Source: Cryobacterium sp. CG_9.6
GTDB taxonomy: Bacteria; Actinomycetota; Actinomycetes; Actinomycetales; Microbacteriaceae
Assembly: GCF_029893365.1 (NCBI RefSeq)
Contig: NZ_JARXUZ010000001.1
Span: forward strand, 1,922,001 to 1,986,000
DNA length: 64,000 bases
Direction of reading: 5' to 3'
Part shown: in pieces, positions 8,749 to 17,326 of the stretch
How positions within the stretch are numbered: the stretch's first letter is position 1
Layout: every line of letters begins with the position of its first letter
The notes under the pieces: model-generated
Database searches by the model: none
Seen by the model: the letters and a program-made list of their open reading frames with translations, nothing else
Told to the model about the DNA's origin: nothing
Position numbers and translations under genes: made by a program

Positions 8749-10827
8749 TCAGACGTCGATACGATCTCGGCTGAGCTTGTCGGAGCTGTCCACGATGAAT
8801 TCCTTGCGGGGTGCGACATCGTTTCCCATCAGGAGCTCGAACACTCGTGCAGCGGCGTCGGCGTCGTTGACTCGAACGCGACGCAGGGTGCGATGGGCGC
8901 GTTCCATGGTCGTTGTCGCGAGCTGGTCGGCATCCATTTCACCCAGTCCTTTGTAGCGCTGGATGGGGTCCTGGTATCGCCGCCCCTTCTTCTCGAGTGC
9001 ACTCAGCACACCGTACAATTCCGGCTCGGAGTACGTGTAAATCGTTTCGTTGGGTTTACTGCCGGGGTTCATCACGACAACACGGTGCAGGGGCGGCACC
9101 GCAGCGAAGACGCGACCCTCGGCGATCATGGGGCGCATGTACCGGAAGAAGAGTGTGAGCAGGAGGGTGCGAATGTGCGCGCCGTCCACATCAGCGTCAC
9201 TCATGATAATGACCTTGCCGTACCGGGCGGCCGACAGATCGAAGCTGCGGCCCGATCCGGCGCCGATCACCTGAATGATCGATGCGCACTCGGTATTCGA
9301 CAGCATGTCGGAGACGGATGCCTTCTGCACGTTGAGAATCTTGCCGCGAATCGGCAGCAGGGCCTGGTGTTCACTGTCGCGAGCCAGTTTCGCCGTGCCG
9401 AGGGCCGAGTCACCCTCCACAATGAACAGCTCACTCGTGGAGACATCATTGCTGCGACAGTCCACAAGTTTTGCGGGCAGCGATGAGCTCTCCAGCGCAT
9501 TCTTGCGGCGCTGGGTTTCCTTGTGTGCCCGCGCCGAAATGCGCGACTTCATTTCGGCGACGATCTTGTCGAGGACGACCGCAGACTGAGCCTTGTCATC
9601 GCGTTTGGGCGACAGGAAGCGTTCATTCATGGCTTTCGCTACGACTGCGGCCACAATGGCCCGCACAGCCGGTGTGCCGAGCACCTCTTTGGTCTGTCCC
9701 TCGAACTGCGGCTCGGGAAGACGCACCGTGAGCACAGCCGTCAGCCCAGCCATGACGTCATCCTTGTCGAGCTTGTCCGAGCCCACTTTGAGCCGTCGCG
9801 CGTTCTGTTCCACCTGCGCGCGGAGAAATTTGAGCAGGCCCGCATCAAAGCCGGCCTGATGGGTGCCACCCTTGGGTGTGGCAATGATATTGACGAAACT
9901 CTGCACGATCGTGTCGTAGCCGGTCCCCCAGCGCAGGGCAATATCCACCTGACACTCCCGCTCGAGTTCCGTGGGCACCATCGCACCCTTATTGGTGAGC
10001 ACGGGGACTGTTTCCTTGAACGTGCCGTTTCCGGTGAGGCGCCAGGTATCGGTGATGGGCGTGTCGGTGGCGAGGTGGTCGACGAACTCGGAAATGCCTC
10101 CTGCAAACTGGAACGCGTTCACGACCTCCTCGTCCTTGCGGCGATCGGCCACCTCAATGGCCAAGCCCGGCACCAAAAAAGCCGTCTGGCGGGCACGATT
10201 GAGCACGTCCTCCGTTTGGAACGCAGCGCCCTTGGTGAAGATCTGGCGGTCTGCCCAGTAGCGCACCCGCGTTCCGGTGACTCCCTTGGCAACCTTGCCG
10301 ATCACCCGCAACACACTCTGGTTCTCAAAGGGCGTGAACGGGGCGTCCGGGCTCTTGTCACCGGTATCGGCGAACAGCCCCGGCTCGCCGCGGTGGAAGG
10401 ACATCGCCCACGTCTTACCGTCCCGGTCAACCTCAACGTCGAGGCGTTCAGAGAGGGCATTCACGACGGATGCGCCTACTCCGTGCAGTCCGCCCGATGC
10501 TGCATACGAGCCGCTCCCGAATTTACCGCCGGCGTGCAGTTTGGTAAAGACAACTTCAACACCGGTCAGACCGGTTTTGGGCTCAATGTCAACAGGGATG
10601 CCACGAGCGGTATCACGCACTTCCACGCTGTGGTCGGGATGCAGTTCAATCGTGATGCTGCTGCCGTGCCCACCGAGGGCCTCATCAACGGAGTTGTCGA
10701 TGATTTCCCAGAGGCAGTGCATAAGACCGCGGGAGTCCGTGGAGCCGATGTACATGCCCGGACGTTTGCGCACCGCCTCAAGCCCTTCGAGGACGGACAG
10801 ATGGCGCGCAGAATAATCAGAACTCAC
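8749..10827 (-). CDS. parE: DNA topoisomerase IV / gyrase subunit B-type protein
   Basis: This 692-aa ATPase subunit pairs with the A subunit ending 11 bp away. Visible features are the GHKL ATPase motifs EIIDNSVDEALGG, DTARGIPVD and GGLHGVGASVVNALS, the transducer Lys region (HQAGFDAGL), the TOPRIM motif VEGDSALGTAKLARD with the acidic DADVDGAHIRTL, and the C-terminal YKGLGEMDADQL. The start is GTG (VSSDYSARH) with little Shine-Dalgarno complementarity, so the mRNA may be leaderless or near-leaderless. The convergent arrangement of parE and parC is notable because these genes are often adjacent in the same direction. Confidence 0.92.
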   Translation of the reverse strand: MSSDYSARHLSVLEGLEAVRKRPGMYIGSTDSRGLMHCLWEIIDNSVDEALGGHGSSITIELHPDHSVEVRDTARGIPVDIEPKTGLTGVEVVFTKLHAGGKFGSGSYAASGGLHGVGASVVNALSERLDVEVDRDGKTWAMSFHRGEPGLFADTGDKSPDAPFTPFENQSVLRVIGKVAKGVTGTRVRYWADRQIFTKGAAFQTEDVLNRARQTAFLVPGLAIEVADRRKDEEVVNAFQFAGGISEFVDHLATDTPITDTWRLTGNGTFKETVPVLTNKGAMVPTELERECQVDIALRWGTGYDTIVQSFVNIIATPKGGTHQAGFDAGLLKFLRAQVEQNARRLKVGSDKLDKDDVMAGLTAVLTVRLPEPQFEGQTKEVLGTPAVRAIVAAVVAKAMNERFLSPKRDDKAQSAVVLDKIVAEMKSRISARAHKETQRRKNALESSSLPAKLVDCRSNDVSTSELFIVEGDSALGTAKLARDSEHQALLPIRGKILNVQKASVSDMLSNTECASIIQVIGAGSGRSFDLSAARYGKVIIMSDADVDGAHIRTLLLTLFFRYMRPMIAEGRVFAAVPPLHRVVVMNPGSKPNETIYTYSEPELYGVLSALEKKGRRYQDPIQRYKGLGEMDADQLATTTMERAHRTLRRVRVNDADAAARVFELLMGNDVAPRKEFIVDSSDKLSRDRIDV

Positions 10828-10987
10828 TTTCTAAGATTACCGGCCCCACTGGCGCCGCCGGAAAACGACACTCACCACGACCTGGTACGCCGCAAGCGAA
10901 ATAGCCCGTATTGTGCTCCTTAATACAGCCGAGGCATGTTTACATAGTGCAAGAGGCAATTAGGTTTTTTGTCTGGAGGAGGAACAC

Positions 10988-11224
10988 ATGTCCAAGATCG
11001 CCACCGACAATAGTGCAGCAGACCAGCAGGGCGCTCCCCACCAGCTGACCGCAGCGGACCGCTGCGACGCTTGTGGTGCACAGGCCTACATCCGCGTCGT
11101 CGTCAATAACAGTGAACTCTTGTTCTGCGCCCACCACGGTCGCAAGCACCAAGAGAAGCTGTCGGCCATCGCCGAGAGCTGGCACGATGAGTCGAGCCGC
11201 CTGCTCGAAGACCAGCGCTCCTAG
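10988..11224 (+). CDS. DUF7455 small zinc-binding-type protein
   Basis: This 78-aa cytosolic protein belongs to a widespread actinobacterial family of unknown role. Four probable metal ligands are visible in DRCDACGAQ and LLFCAHHGRKH (Cys-x2-Cys plus Cys-x-His-His). A very strong ribosome-binding site (GGAGGAGG) precedes the ATG, suggesting high expression. It stands alone between the parE promoter and a strong terminator. In other actinobacteria this gene lies beside sigA and the topoisomerase genes, as here. Confidence 0.88.
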   Translation: MSKIATDNSAADQQGAPHQLTAADRCDACGAQAYIRVVVNNSELLFCAHHGRKHQEKLSAIAESWHDESSRLLEDQRS

Positions 11225-11242
11225 CCACCACCACAGGCACAC

Positions 11243-11288
11243 AAACGGCCCGGGGAATCGTCTGAGACGATTCCCCGGGCCGTTTTTT
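11243..11288. terminator. Strong bidirectional terminator
   Basis: A perfect 20-bp stem (11243-11262 with 11266-11285) has a 3-nt loop (tga), begins with AAA and ends in a run of six T. It therefore works on both strands, closing the DUF7455 gene on one side and the sigA-murT-gatD operon on the other. Confidence 0.95.
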
Positions 11289-11293
11289 GTAGG

Positions 11294-12022
11294 TTACGCG
11301 CTGGGAAGCGACAAACCAGCGGCGACCCGGTCGCGGGCGGCTTCGGCCACTGCATCGACTGAGATCGTGCGTTCGCCGGGCGCATAGTCAACACCGGCAC
11401 GACGAAGAGCGGCGGTCAGGAGATGGTCGGCAAGCCGTGGATTGCGCGCAAGCACCGGGCCGTGAAGGTGGGTTCCCACGACGTCACCCATCACGAGGCC
11501 CTCACCGCCGTTTCCATTACCGGCTCCATAAGCAACACGGCCCAGTGGCGATGCCTCCGCACCCACGTAGTCACGGGCGTGATTCTCGAATCCCACCAGC
11601 CGACCGTGCTTGCTTGTCACGACGAGATCGTCAGTAGCCCGGGTCAGGCGCGGTACGGCTCGGCCGGCCACGAGTCCGAGTCCCTCAATCACTTTTCCAT
11701 CGGTGAGTTCAATCCCCCAACTCAGCAATTCCCAGCCGGTTCCCACTGCAAGTAACGGCACTCCTGCTGTCGTCCACTCGCGAAGCTTGTCGACCATTGT
11801 CAACAACACGTCCCGGGCCTCGGTCAGTGCGGCGTCAGATCCGGACCCAATGACAATCGCATCGACCACGTCGGGAAGGTCCGCACGATTCGTCACGGTC
11901 ACAACGGATGCGTCATGACCGCTCCAACGCGCCCGCTGGGCCAACACGCGCGCATTCTCCGCGTCGCCGTTCGTATTCAACAGATGGGGTAGCAGAGAAA
12001 TGATCGTGAGCGTTCGGGTCAT
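11294..12022 (-). CDS. gatD: GatD-like glutamine amidotransferase, nucleophile missing
   Basis: The 242-aa protein has the CobB/CobQ-type class I glutaminase fold and is the partner of MurT. Together the pair normally amidates the D-Glu alpha-carboxyl of lipid II. The oxyanion strand (IVIGSGSD), the nucleophile elbow (LLAVGTGWELL) and the His motif (GTHLHGPVLARN, His187) are recognisable. The elbow normally reads AICGGFQ or similar; here residue 94 is Gly (codon 11741-11743), so there is no catalytic Cys. The start overlaps the murT stop by ATGA, showing translational coupling. It is either non-glutaminase or uses another amine donor; see findings. Confidence 0.88.
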   Translation of the reverse strand: MTRTLTIISLLPHLLNTNGDAENARVLAQRARWSGHDASVVTVTNRADLPDVVDAIVIGSGSDAALTEARDVLLTMVDKLREWTTAGVPLLAVGTGWELLSWGIELTDGKVIEGLGLVAGRAVPRLTRATDDLVVTSKHGRLVGFENHARDYVGAEASPLGRVAYGAGNGNGGEGLVMGDVVGTHLHGPVLARNPRLADHLLTAALRRAGVDYAPGERTISVDAVAEAARDRVAAGLSLPSA

Positions 12023-13320
12023 GACTGCACCTCGTCATTGGTAGCCAGGCCCAGATGCGCGCGGGTACGGCGCATTCCATCAGCCGAGAAGATAATGGTC
12101 TTGAGCCCGTGTCTGGGTGCCGGGAGGGCAAGGAAGGCGTCCAGTGCCGTCGGAACATCCGCTTCGATCCGGTCAACGACCACGTTGTCATAGGCCAATT
12201 GCAGAGCAATATCGTGAGCTTTCGAACCGGATGCGATCAGCACATGGGTGAGCGACGACGTGTTCACCGACCAGAAATACGACGGGTCGCGAACATCCGA
12301 CCCGATCACGATCAAAATCTGCTCGGTCTGCGGTTCGAGGGCATCAACGTTCAACTGAAAACTCGCCGGATTCTGCACCAGCACAAATTCAACCTGCTGC
12401 CCGTGCACAGAAACAATCTCGCCACGACCAAAAACGGCAGGGATCGTGGAGAGTGCTTCCGCAGCGACAGCGGCGTCGAACCGCTCTCCCAGTGCGGCGC
12501 GGGCCGTAGCCAGCGCCGTGGCGGCATCCACGGCGTAGTGCGTTCCTCGAGCCGGCAGATCAATGCTGACCGTGGTGGACGGCTTCGCCTCAACCTCGCT
12601 CGAGGACGGCAGGGACACGTCGGCGCGACGCCCCGCCACGCCCGTGACGACGACACCAGCGCCGGATCGCAGACGATCACTGGCAGTGCGGGCGTAACCG
12701 AGACCCCGCGGGTTCGCAGCGAGAACACTGGCACTCACACCATACGGGGCAACACTGACCTCGGACCTCAGTCCCGATCCCACGTCGACGAGAAACTGGT
12801 CGTCGGCGTTGAGCACAACGGTCTCTGTGGCGCGTGCGGCAATTGCAGCCAGGAGCGATGCGACCATTTCGGAATCGTGAAATCGATCAATCTGGTCCAC
12901 CATCACGTTGGTCAACGCCACAACGCGTGGCGTGAGTCCCCCCGCGATCCGAGCGCCGTGGCCCTCGTCCATTTCGAGCACACCGATATCGTCACTCATA
13001 CGCCCGGTCAGGCTGACCCGCTCCAGGAGAGCAGATGTCAGGCCCTGGCTAATGTTCGCGGTGGACGAGTTGGTGAATACTCGTGTTCCATGGGCACGCA
13101 GTACCGCCACGAGCATCTTCGTCGTGGTCGATTTTCCGCTCGATCCCGTCACAATGACCAGACCCTGCGGGAAGCTGTTCAGCGTAGTGGTCAGAAAACC
13201 CGGGGCAATACGGTTGACGACAACCCCGGGAATGGCGGAACCTCCGCCGGGTTTGCGCCAACGCGCAACCACCCGCACGACCCGTCCCACCAGGATCGCC
13301 GGGGCATAACGAACAGGCAC
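12019..13320 (-). CDS. murT: MurT-like Mur ligase (lipid II isoglutaminyl synthase subunit)
   Basis: This 433-aa Mur ligase homologue would activate the D-Glu alpha-carboxyl of the peptidoglycan stem peptide with ATP. Visible are a P-loop (VTGSSGKSTTT), the LEMDEGHG acidic motif, the NVMVDQIDRFHD segment and LNADDQ. The C-terminal DUF1727 region carries VRDPSYFWS where the family usually has a DGxDxSWxWD-like motif. The protein has no cysteine at all, so the Cys4 zinc ribbon known in S. aureus and S. pneumoniae MurT is absent. It starts with GTG 2 bp after sigA stops and overlaps gatD, forming an operon. Confidence 0.9.
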   Translation of the reverse strand: MPVRYAPAILVGRVVRVVARWRKPGGGSAIPGVVVNRIAPGFLTTTLNSFPQGLVIVTGSSGKSTTTKMLVAVLRAHGTRVFTNSSTANISQGLTSALLERVSLTGRMSDDIGVLEMDEGHGARIAGGLTPRVVALTNVMVDQIDRFHDSEMVASLLAAIAARATETVVLNADDQFLVDVGSGLRSEVSVAPYGVSASVLAANPRGLGYARTASDRLRSGAGVVVTGVAGRRADVSLPSSSEVEAKPSTTVSIDLPARGTHYAVDAATALATARAALGERFDAAVAAEALSTIPAVFGRGEIVSVHGQQVEFVLVQNPASFQLNVDALEPQTEQILIVIGSDVRDPSYFWSVNTSSLTHVLIASGSKAHDIALQLAYDNVVVDRIEADVPTALDAFLALPAPRHGLKTIIFSADGMRRTRAHLGLATNDEVQS

Positions 13321-13322
13321 GT

Positions 13323-14657
13323 CTACTCGAGGTAGTCGCGTAGTGACTGCGACCGCGAGGGGTGACGCAATTTCGCCATCGTCTTCGACTCAATCTGACG
13401 AATGCGCTCACGCGTCACACCAAACGTGTCACCTATCTGGTCGAGAGTCTTGGGCATACCGTCACCGAGTCCGAAGCGCATACGGATCACTCCGGCTTCG
13501 CGCTCAGACAGGGAATCGAGCAAACTTTCCAGCTGCTTTTGCAGCATGGTGAACCCGACGGCGTCGGCCGGTACAACGGCTTCGGTGTCCTCAATGAGGT
13601 CACCGAACTCGCTGTCACCATCTTCACCCAGCGGGGTGTGAAGCGAAATGGGCTCGCGACCGTACTTCTGCACCTCGACGACTTTTTCGGGCGTCATGTC
13701 GAGCTCACGGCTGAGCTCTTCCGGTGTGGGTTCGCGACCCAGATCCTGCAGCATCTGACGCTGCACCCGAGCGAGCTTGTTGATGACCTCAACCATGTGA
13801 ACCGGGATACGAATCGTGCGAGCCTGGTCCGCCATGGCACGGGTGATCGCCTGACGAATCCACCACGTTGCGTACGTGGAGAATTTGAATCCCTTGGTGT
13901 AGTCGAACTTCTCGACGGCACGGATCAGACCCAGGTTGCCCTCTTGGATAAGGTCAAGGAACTGCATTCCACGACCCGTGTAGCGCTTGGCGAGTGACAC
14001 AACCAGGCGGAGGTTAGCGCCGAGCAGGTGACTCTTAGCGCGGGCGCCATCTTTGGCAACCCACTGAAGTTCGCGGCCGAGGGCCGTCTTCTTTTCGGCG
14101 TCGGTCATTTCCGCCATCTTGTCCTCGGCGAACAGCCCAGCTTCGATGCGCATCGCGAGCTCGACCTCTTCGGCCGCATTGAGCAGGGCAACCTTACCGA
14201 TCTGCTTCAGGTAGTCCTTGACCGGGTCTGCCGTTGCGCCGGTGATGGCGCTGGAATAAACCGGAACTTCGTCTTCGTCATCGACGAGAGACAAGACGAG
14301 GGCTCCCTTGGGAAGCGGCTCGGTGGGAGCGGTGCGCTTCTCGTCGTCCGAGTCATCGTCATCGGTGGGGACCTCGTCGGAGGTGTCTTCGTCTTTGGCC
14401 GTGGTCTTCTTCACCGCGGCGGCGCGCTTACGCGGCGGCGCCTTTTCAGCAGCTGCAGCGGGGGCAGCCGGAGCGGCTGCTGCGGCCAGCTTAGCGGCGG
14501 CAGTCTTCGCGGCGGCAGTCTTGGCAGCCGCGGTCTTCGCTGTAGCGGTCTTGGGCTTGGCGGCCTTTGCTGGCGCACTCTCCGCAGCGGCGGAAGCCGC
14601 AGCCGCACTGGTTGTTGTGACCTCGGTGGTCAGCTCAGTTTTTACGGGGGTTGCCAT
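13323..14657 (-). CDS. sigA: Primary RNA polymerase sigma factor
   Basis: The 444-aa housekeeping sigma-70 factor directs most transcription initiation. After a long Ala/Lys/Pro-rich and then acidic N-terminal region (about residues 1-130) come region 1.2 ([12 protein letters not shown]), region 2 ([20 protein letters not shown] and [16 protein letters not shown]), region 3 ([17 protein letters not shown]) and region 4 ([24 protein letters not shown]). The start at 14657 is chosen because AGAGGTG lies 6-7 nt upstream; an in-frame ATG 15 bp earlier overlaps that site. It heads the sigA-murT-gatD run. Confidence 0.96.
   Translation of the reverse strand: MATPVKTELTTEVTTTSAAAASAAAESAPAKAAKPKTATAKTAAAKTAAAKTAAAKLAAAAAPAAPAAAAEKAPPRKRAAAVKKTTAKDEDTSDEVPTDDDDSDDEKRTAPTEPLPKGALVLSLVDDEDEVPVYSSAITGATADPVKDYLKQIGKVALLNAAEEVELAMRIEAGLFAEDKMAEMTDAEKKTALGRELQWVAKDGARAKSHLLGANLRLVVSLAKRYTGRGMQFLDLIQEGNLGLIRAVEKFDYTKGFKFSTYATWWIRQAITRAMADQARTIRIPVHMVEVINKLARVQRQMLQDLGREPTPEELSRELDMTPEKVVEVQKYGREPISLHTPLGEDGDSEFGDLIEDTEAVVPADAVGFTMLQKQLESLLDSLSEREAGVIRMRFGLGDGMPKTLDQIGDTFGVTRERIRQIESKTMAKLRHPSRSQSLRDYLE
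14487..14543 (-). repeat. 15-bp coding repeats in sigA N-terminus
   Basis: About four imperfect 15-bp units encode the pentapeptide series KTAAA ([13 protein letters not shown]). This resembles the lysine/alanine-rich, histone-tail-like sequences of some actinobacterial DNA-binding proteins. Such repeats can change in copy number by slippage. Confidence 0.7.
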
Positions 14658-14848
14658 TCGAACACCTCTCATGCCGAGTTATGCGCACGTGCCGACTTCC
14701 ACCTACTTCCGGGGATTTCGGGCAGTACTAGGACCCATGTCAAGTCCCGGGACAACCGTGCCGGCATTTCACCGGAACTCCCAAGACCAGAACGGGTCCT
14801 GTTCCTAATTATTGCACGGTTTCTCTGGACGACAAGCCAGGGTGTCGA

Positions 14849-16183
14849 CTACGCTGTCCCATTCCGCTTTTTCCATGCTCTGGAGACTGCAACCCACACC
14901 GGGGCCACGTCTATTCCCTCATCACGCGAGAGTTGCTCTCGTGTGCGGGAGCGAGCTCGAAGAAGAAAAATCACTCCGAGTCCCACAATCAGGTACTGAA
15001 CGGCAAAAGCAACCTTGAAGGAACTGAGGGAATACAGGTCGCTCGGTGCTCCCCCGGCCGTGCGCCAACCATCCTGGAGATCCAGAAGCAGCCCCATCAC
15101 AAACATGATCGTGAAGCTCGCAGTGAACCCACCGACGTTCACCACACCATTTGCCGAACCCAGGCTGCGCTGAGGGTTGAACGTGCGCGCAAAATCGAAG
15201 CCGATGAGGGAGCCGGGGCCACCGATACCGAGCACAATCAGCAGTGTCACAATCACACCGACGGGCGGGGTTCCCGGCCACAGGAGCACAACGGCCCACG
15301 CCACACCAATGGCACACACAATGGCAAGCACAATATTGCTGCGCCGAAGGGGATAGCGGGCGGTCAAGACACCGAGAACAGGGCCAAAAACAAGACCCGC
15401 TCCCACCAGGATCGTGAGCATGGCCGCCGCCCGCGCGGGATCGTAGCCCAACCCGTAAACCATGAACGGAAAACCCCACAGCAGGGTGAACACCGTTCCT
15501 GATGATTGGGTCACGTAGTGAGACCAAAAGCCGAGCTGCGTCCCAGGACGGGTAAAACTCTCTCTCAATTGCGTCACCGCTTCGGACCAGGTGTTCGCCC
15601 TGCTGTGCTCCGACGCGCCTGCGGGGCGATCTCTCACGAAGAGGAGCAGCACGATCAGTGCGATCAGGGCAACCGACGCTGCCGAGACAAAAGCCGGTGT
15701 CCACCCCCACACATGCAGGAGCCACGCCAGGGGAATTGCCGACAGCACCTGCCCCAACTGGCCGATGTTTCCCATCCACTGAGACAGGATCGGAACGATG
15801 CGACCCTGGAACCACGAGCTGATCAGACGGATCATGGAGATGAAAATGGCGGCGTCCCCCGCGCCCACAAGAATGCGGCCGATCACAGCAATGGTGATGC
15901 TCGGAGCAAACGCGAGGGTGAGCTGGCCAATAACCATGAGCGCCGTTCCACCCACCATGAGCGCTCGCGGCCCAAATCGGTCCACCATCACTCCCACGGG
16001 AATCTGCGCCGATGCATAGACGATGAGCTGAACGACAGCCAGACTCGACAGCACCGCGGCAGATCCGCCGAAACGTTCGGACGCTGAGACTCCGGCGATA
16101 CCGAGCGATGTGCGTTGCAAAACCGCAGACAGGTACGCGAACGACCCGATGTAGAAGACTAACCAGGATCGACGGGAGTTCAC
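14849..16183 (-). CDS. MFS transporter
   Basis: This 444-aa membrane protein has about 12 hydrophobic helices typical of the major facilitator superfamily. The loop between helices 2 and 3 carries the family motif in the form GVMVDRFGPRALMVGG, and helices 4-5 include GRILVGAGDAAIFISMIRLISSW. A central cytosolic loop (RDRPAGASEHSRANTW) separates the two halves. The substrate cannot be inferred; its neighbours sigA and PAC2 give no clue. About 190 bp separate it from sigA and hold the sigA promoter region. Confidence 0.85.
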   Translation of the reverse strand: MNSRRSWLVFYIGSFAYLSAVLQRTSLGIAGVSASERFGGSAAVLSSLAVVQLIVYASAQIPVGVMVDRFGPRALMVGGTALMVIGQLTLAFAPSITIAVIGRILVGAGDAAIFISMIRLISSWFQGRIVPILSQWMGNIGQLGQVLSAIPLAWLLHVWGWTPAFVSAASVALIALIVLLLFVRDRPAGASEHSRANTWSEAVTQLRESFTRPGTQLGFWSHYVTQSSGTVFTLLWGFPFMVYGLGYDPARAAAMLTILVGAGLVFGPVLGVLTARYPLRRSNIVLAIVCAIGVAWAVVLLWPGTPPVGVIVTLLIVLGIGGPGSLIGFDFARTFNPQRSLGSANGVVNVGGFTASFTIMFVMGLLLDLQDGWRTAGGAPSDLYSLSSFKVAFAVQYLIVGLGVIFLLRARSRTREQLSRDEGIDVAPVWVAVSRAWKKRNGTA

Positions 16184-16239
16184 TTACCTAACTTACCCGC
16201 GGCACCATGGCCACGACGAAGCGGACGGTCAGCTCAGTT

Positions 16240-16303
16240 CGACATCAGCGCGGTGCGACATCAGCGCGGTGCGACATCAGCGCGGTGCGACATCAGCTGA
16301 GTG
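16240..16303. repeat. 16-bp tandem repeat array, four units
   Basis: Three exact head-to-tail copies of cgacatcagcgcggtg (16240-16255, 16256-16271, 16272-16287) are followed by a fourth that diverges in its last bases (16288-16303). The array sits between the end of the PAC2 gene and the start of the MFS gene, both on the minus strand. It has no hairpin potential of note. Confidence 0.9.
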
Positions 16304-16305
16304 GG

Positions 16306-17229
16306 TCAACTCAGTGGGCCGTCGTCCCGGGTGCGCCGAATCATCAGGAAGTTCTCCAGCTCAGCGGCAATCTCGTCGGCTGTCGGCAACTCACCGTCTT
16401 CGTCGGTCAGTGGAGACCGGAGGGGGCTGTCCTCCATATACGCGTCGTAACGCTGTTCCAAGGTGCCCACCAGCTTTGCCAGTTCGGGATTCTCACGCAC
16501 CTGGTCATCGATCCGCGCAATGAACTCGCGATTGGCTTCCCGCAACCGATCGGTCGGAAAAATCAGTCCCGTCGATGCGCTCGTGCTCTCCAGAGCCGAG
16601 AGAGCGGCCGATGGGAATTCCGTGTCGGAGAGGTAATGGGGAATCAGGAGCACGTAGCCGACCGTTGACGCGCCCATTTCCTGAAGCCTGAACTCAACCA
16701 GATGCAGCACGTTTGCTGCGACCTGAGTGTGAGGTCTCCAGACCGACATGCTGCCAATGAGATCAGAACGATTTCCACTCACGGTCACACCAATACGCCG
16801 CGTGTGCGGTACGGGCATCGGAATGGCGTGCACCCACGTTGTTGAAGCCACGGTGAAGCGGCGTACGAGCTGCATGATGGCAGCGGTGAAGTGTTCCCAG
16901 CGAAAGTCCGGTTCGAAGCCGCCGAGAAAGAGGAACGGCTGCCCAATTTCGTCGTGAGCCAAGTACAGGCGCAACGACGGCGGCTGGTAGTCGGTGAGAT
17001 GGTCTTTATCGAAGTAAATGATCGGCCGACGAGCGCGATAGTCGAGAAGCTCATCGGGGTCGAATTCGGCGATCACGGTGTGCTCCAAAGTACCCAGCAG
17101 GTACTCGGTAAATTGCGACACTGCTCCGCCGGCATCGGCGAAGCCGGTCAGGCCCGCAACCAAATTCAAACCGTCGGGCACGTTCTCAGCATCCGCGGTC
17201 AGCTTGTACAGTTCTAAAGGATCCCGCAT
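16306..17229 (-). CDS. PAC2 family protein (proteasome assembly chaperone-like)
   Basis: The 307-aa soluble protein belongs to the PAC2/ATP-grasp-like family common in actinobacteria and archaea. Diagnostic stretches are NLVAGLTGFADAGGAVSQ near the N-terminus, YRARRPIIYFDKDH, LFLGGFEPDFRWE and a C-terminal helix region with AKLVGTLEQRYD. Its relatives are linked by homology to eukaryotic proteasome assembly chaperones, but no proteasome gene is present in this window and its cellular role is not established. It is transcribed away from pepA, with about 97 bp of shared promoter region between them. Confidence 0.88.
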   Translation of the reverse strand: MRDPLELYKLTADAENVPDGLNLVAGLTGFADAGGAVSQFTEYLLGTLEHTVIAEFDPDELLDYRARRPIIYFDKDHLTDYQPPSLRLYLAHDEIGQPFLFLGGFEPDFRWEHFTAAIMQLVRRFTVASTTWVHAIPMPVPHTRRIGVTVSGNRSDLIGSMSVWRPHTQVAANVLHLVEFRLQEMGASTVGYVLLIPHYLSDTEFPSAALSALESTSASTGLIFPTDRLREANREFIARIDDQVRENPELAKLVGTLEQRYDAYMEDSPLRSPLTDEDGELPTADEIAAELENFLMIRRTRDDGPLS

Positions 17230-17326
17230 GTCTTAACTGTATTCCGCCCCTTGTCGCACAGACGCAATTCGGCTAGAGATACGTAGTGCCGAGAGCGAAC
17301 ACTGTTTCGGGACGTACGATCGTGTT

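Noticed and set aside
9523..10923. 466-aa plus-strand ORF opposite parE
   Set aside because: It lies wholly antisense to a clear topoisomerase gene; long antisense frames are common in GC-rich DNA, and it shows no family motif or ribosome-binding site.
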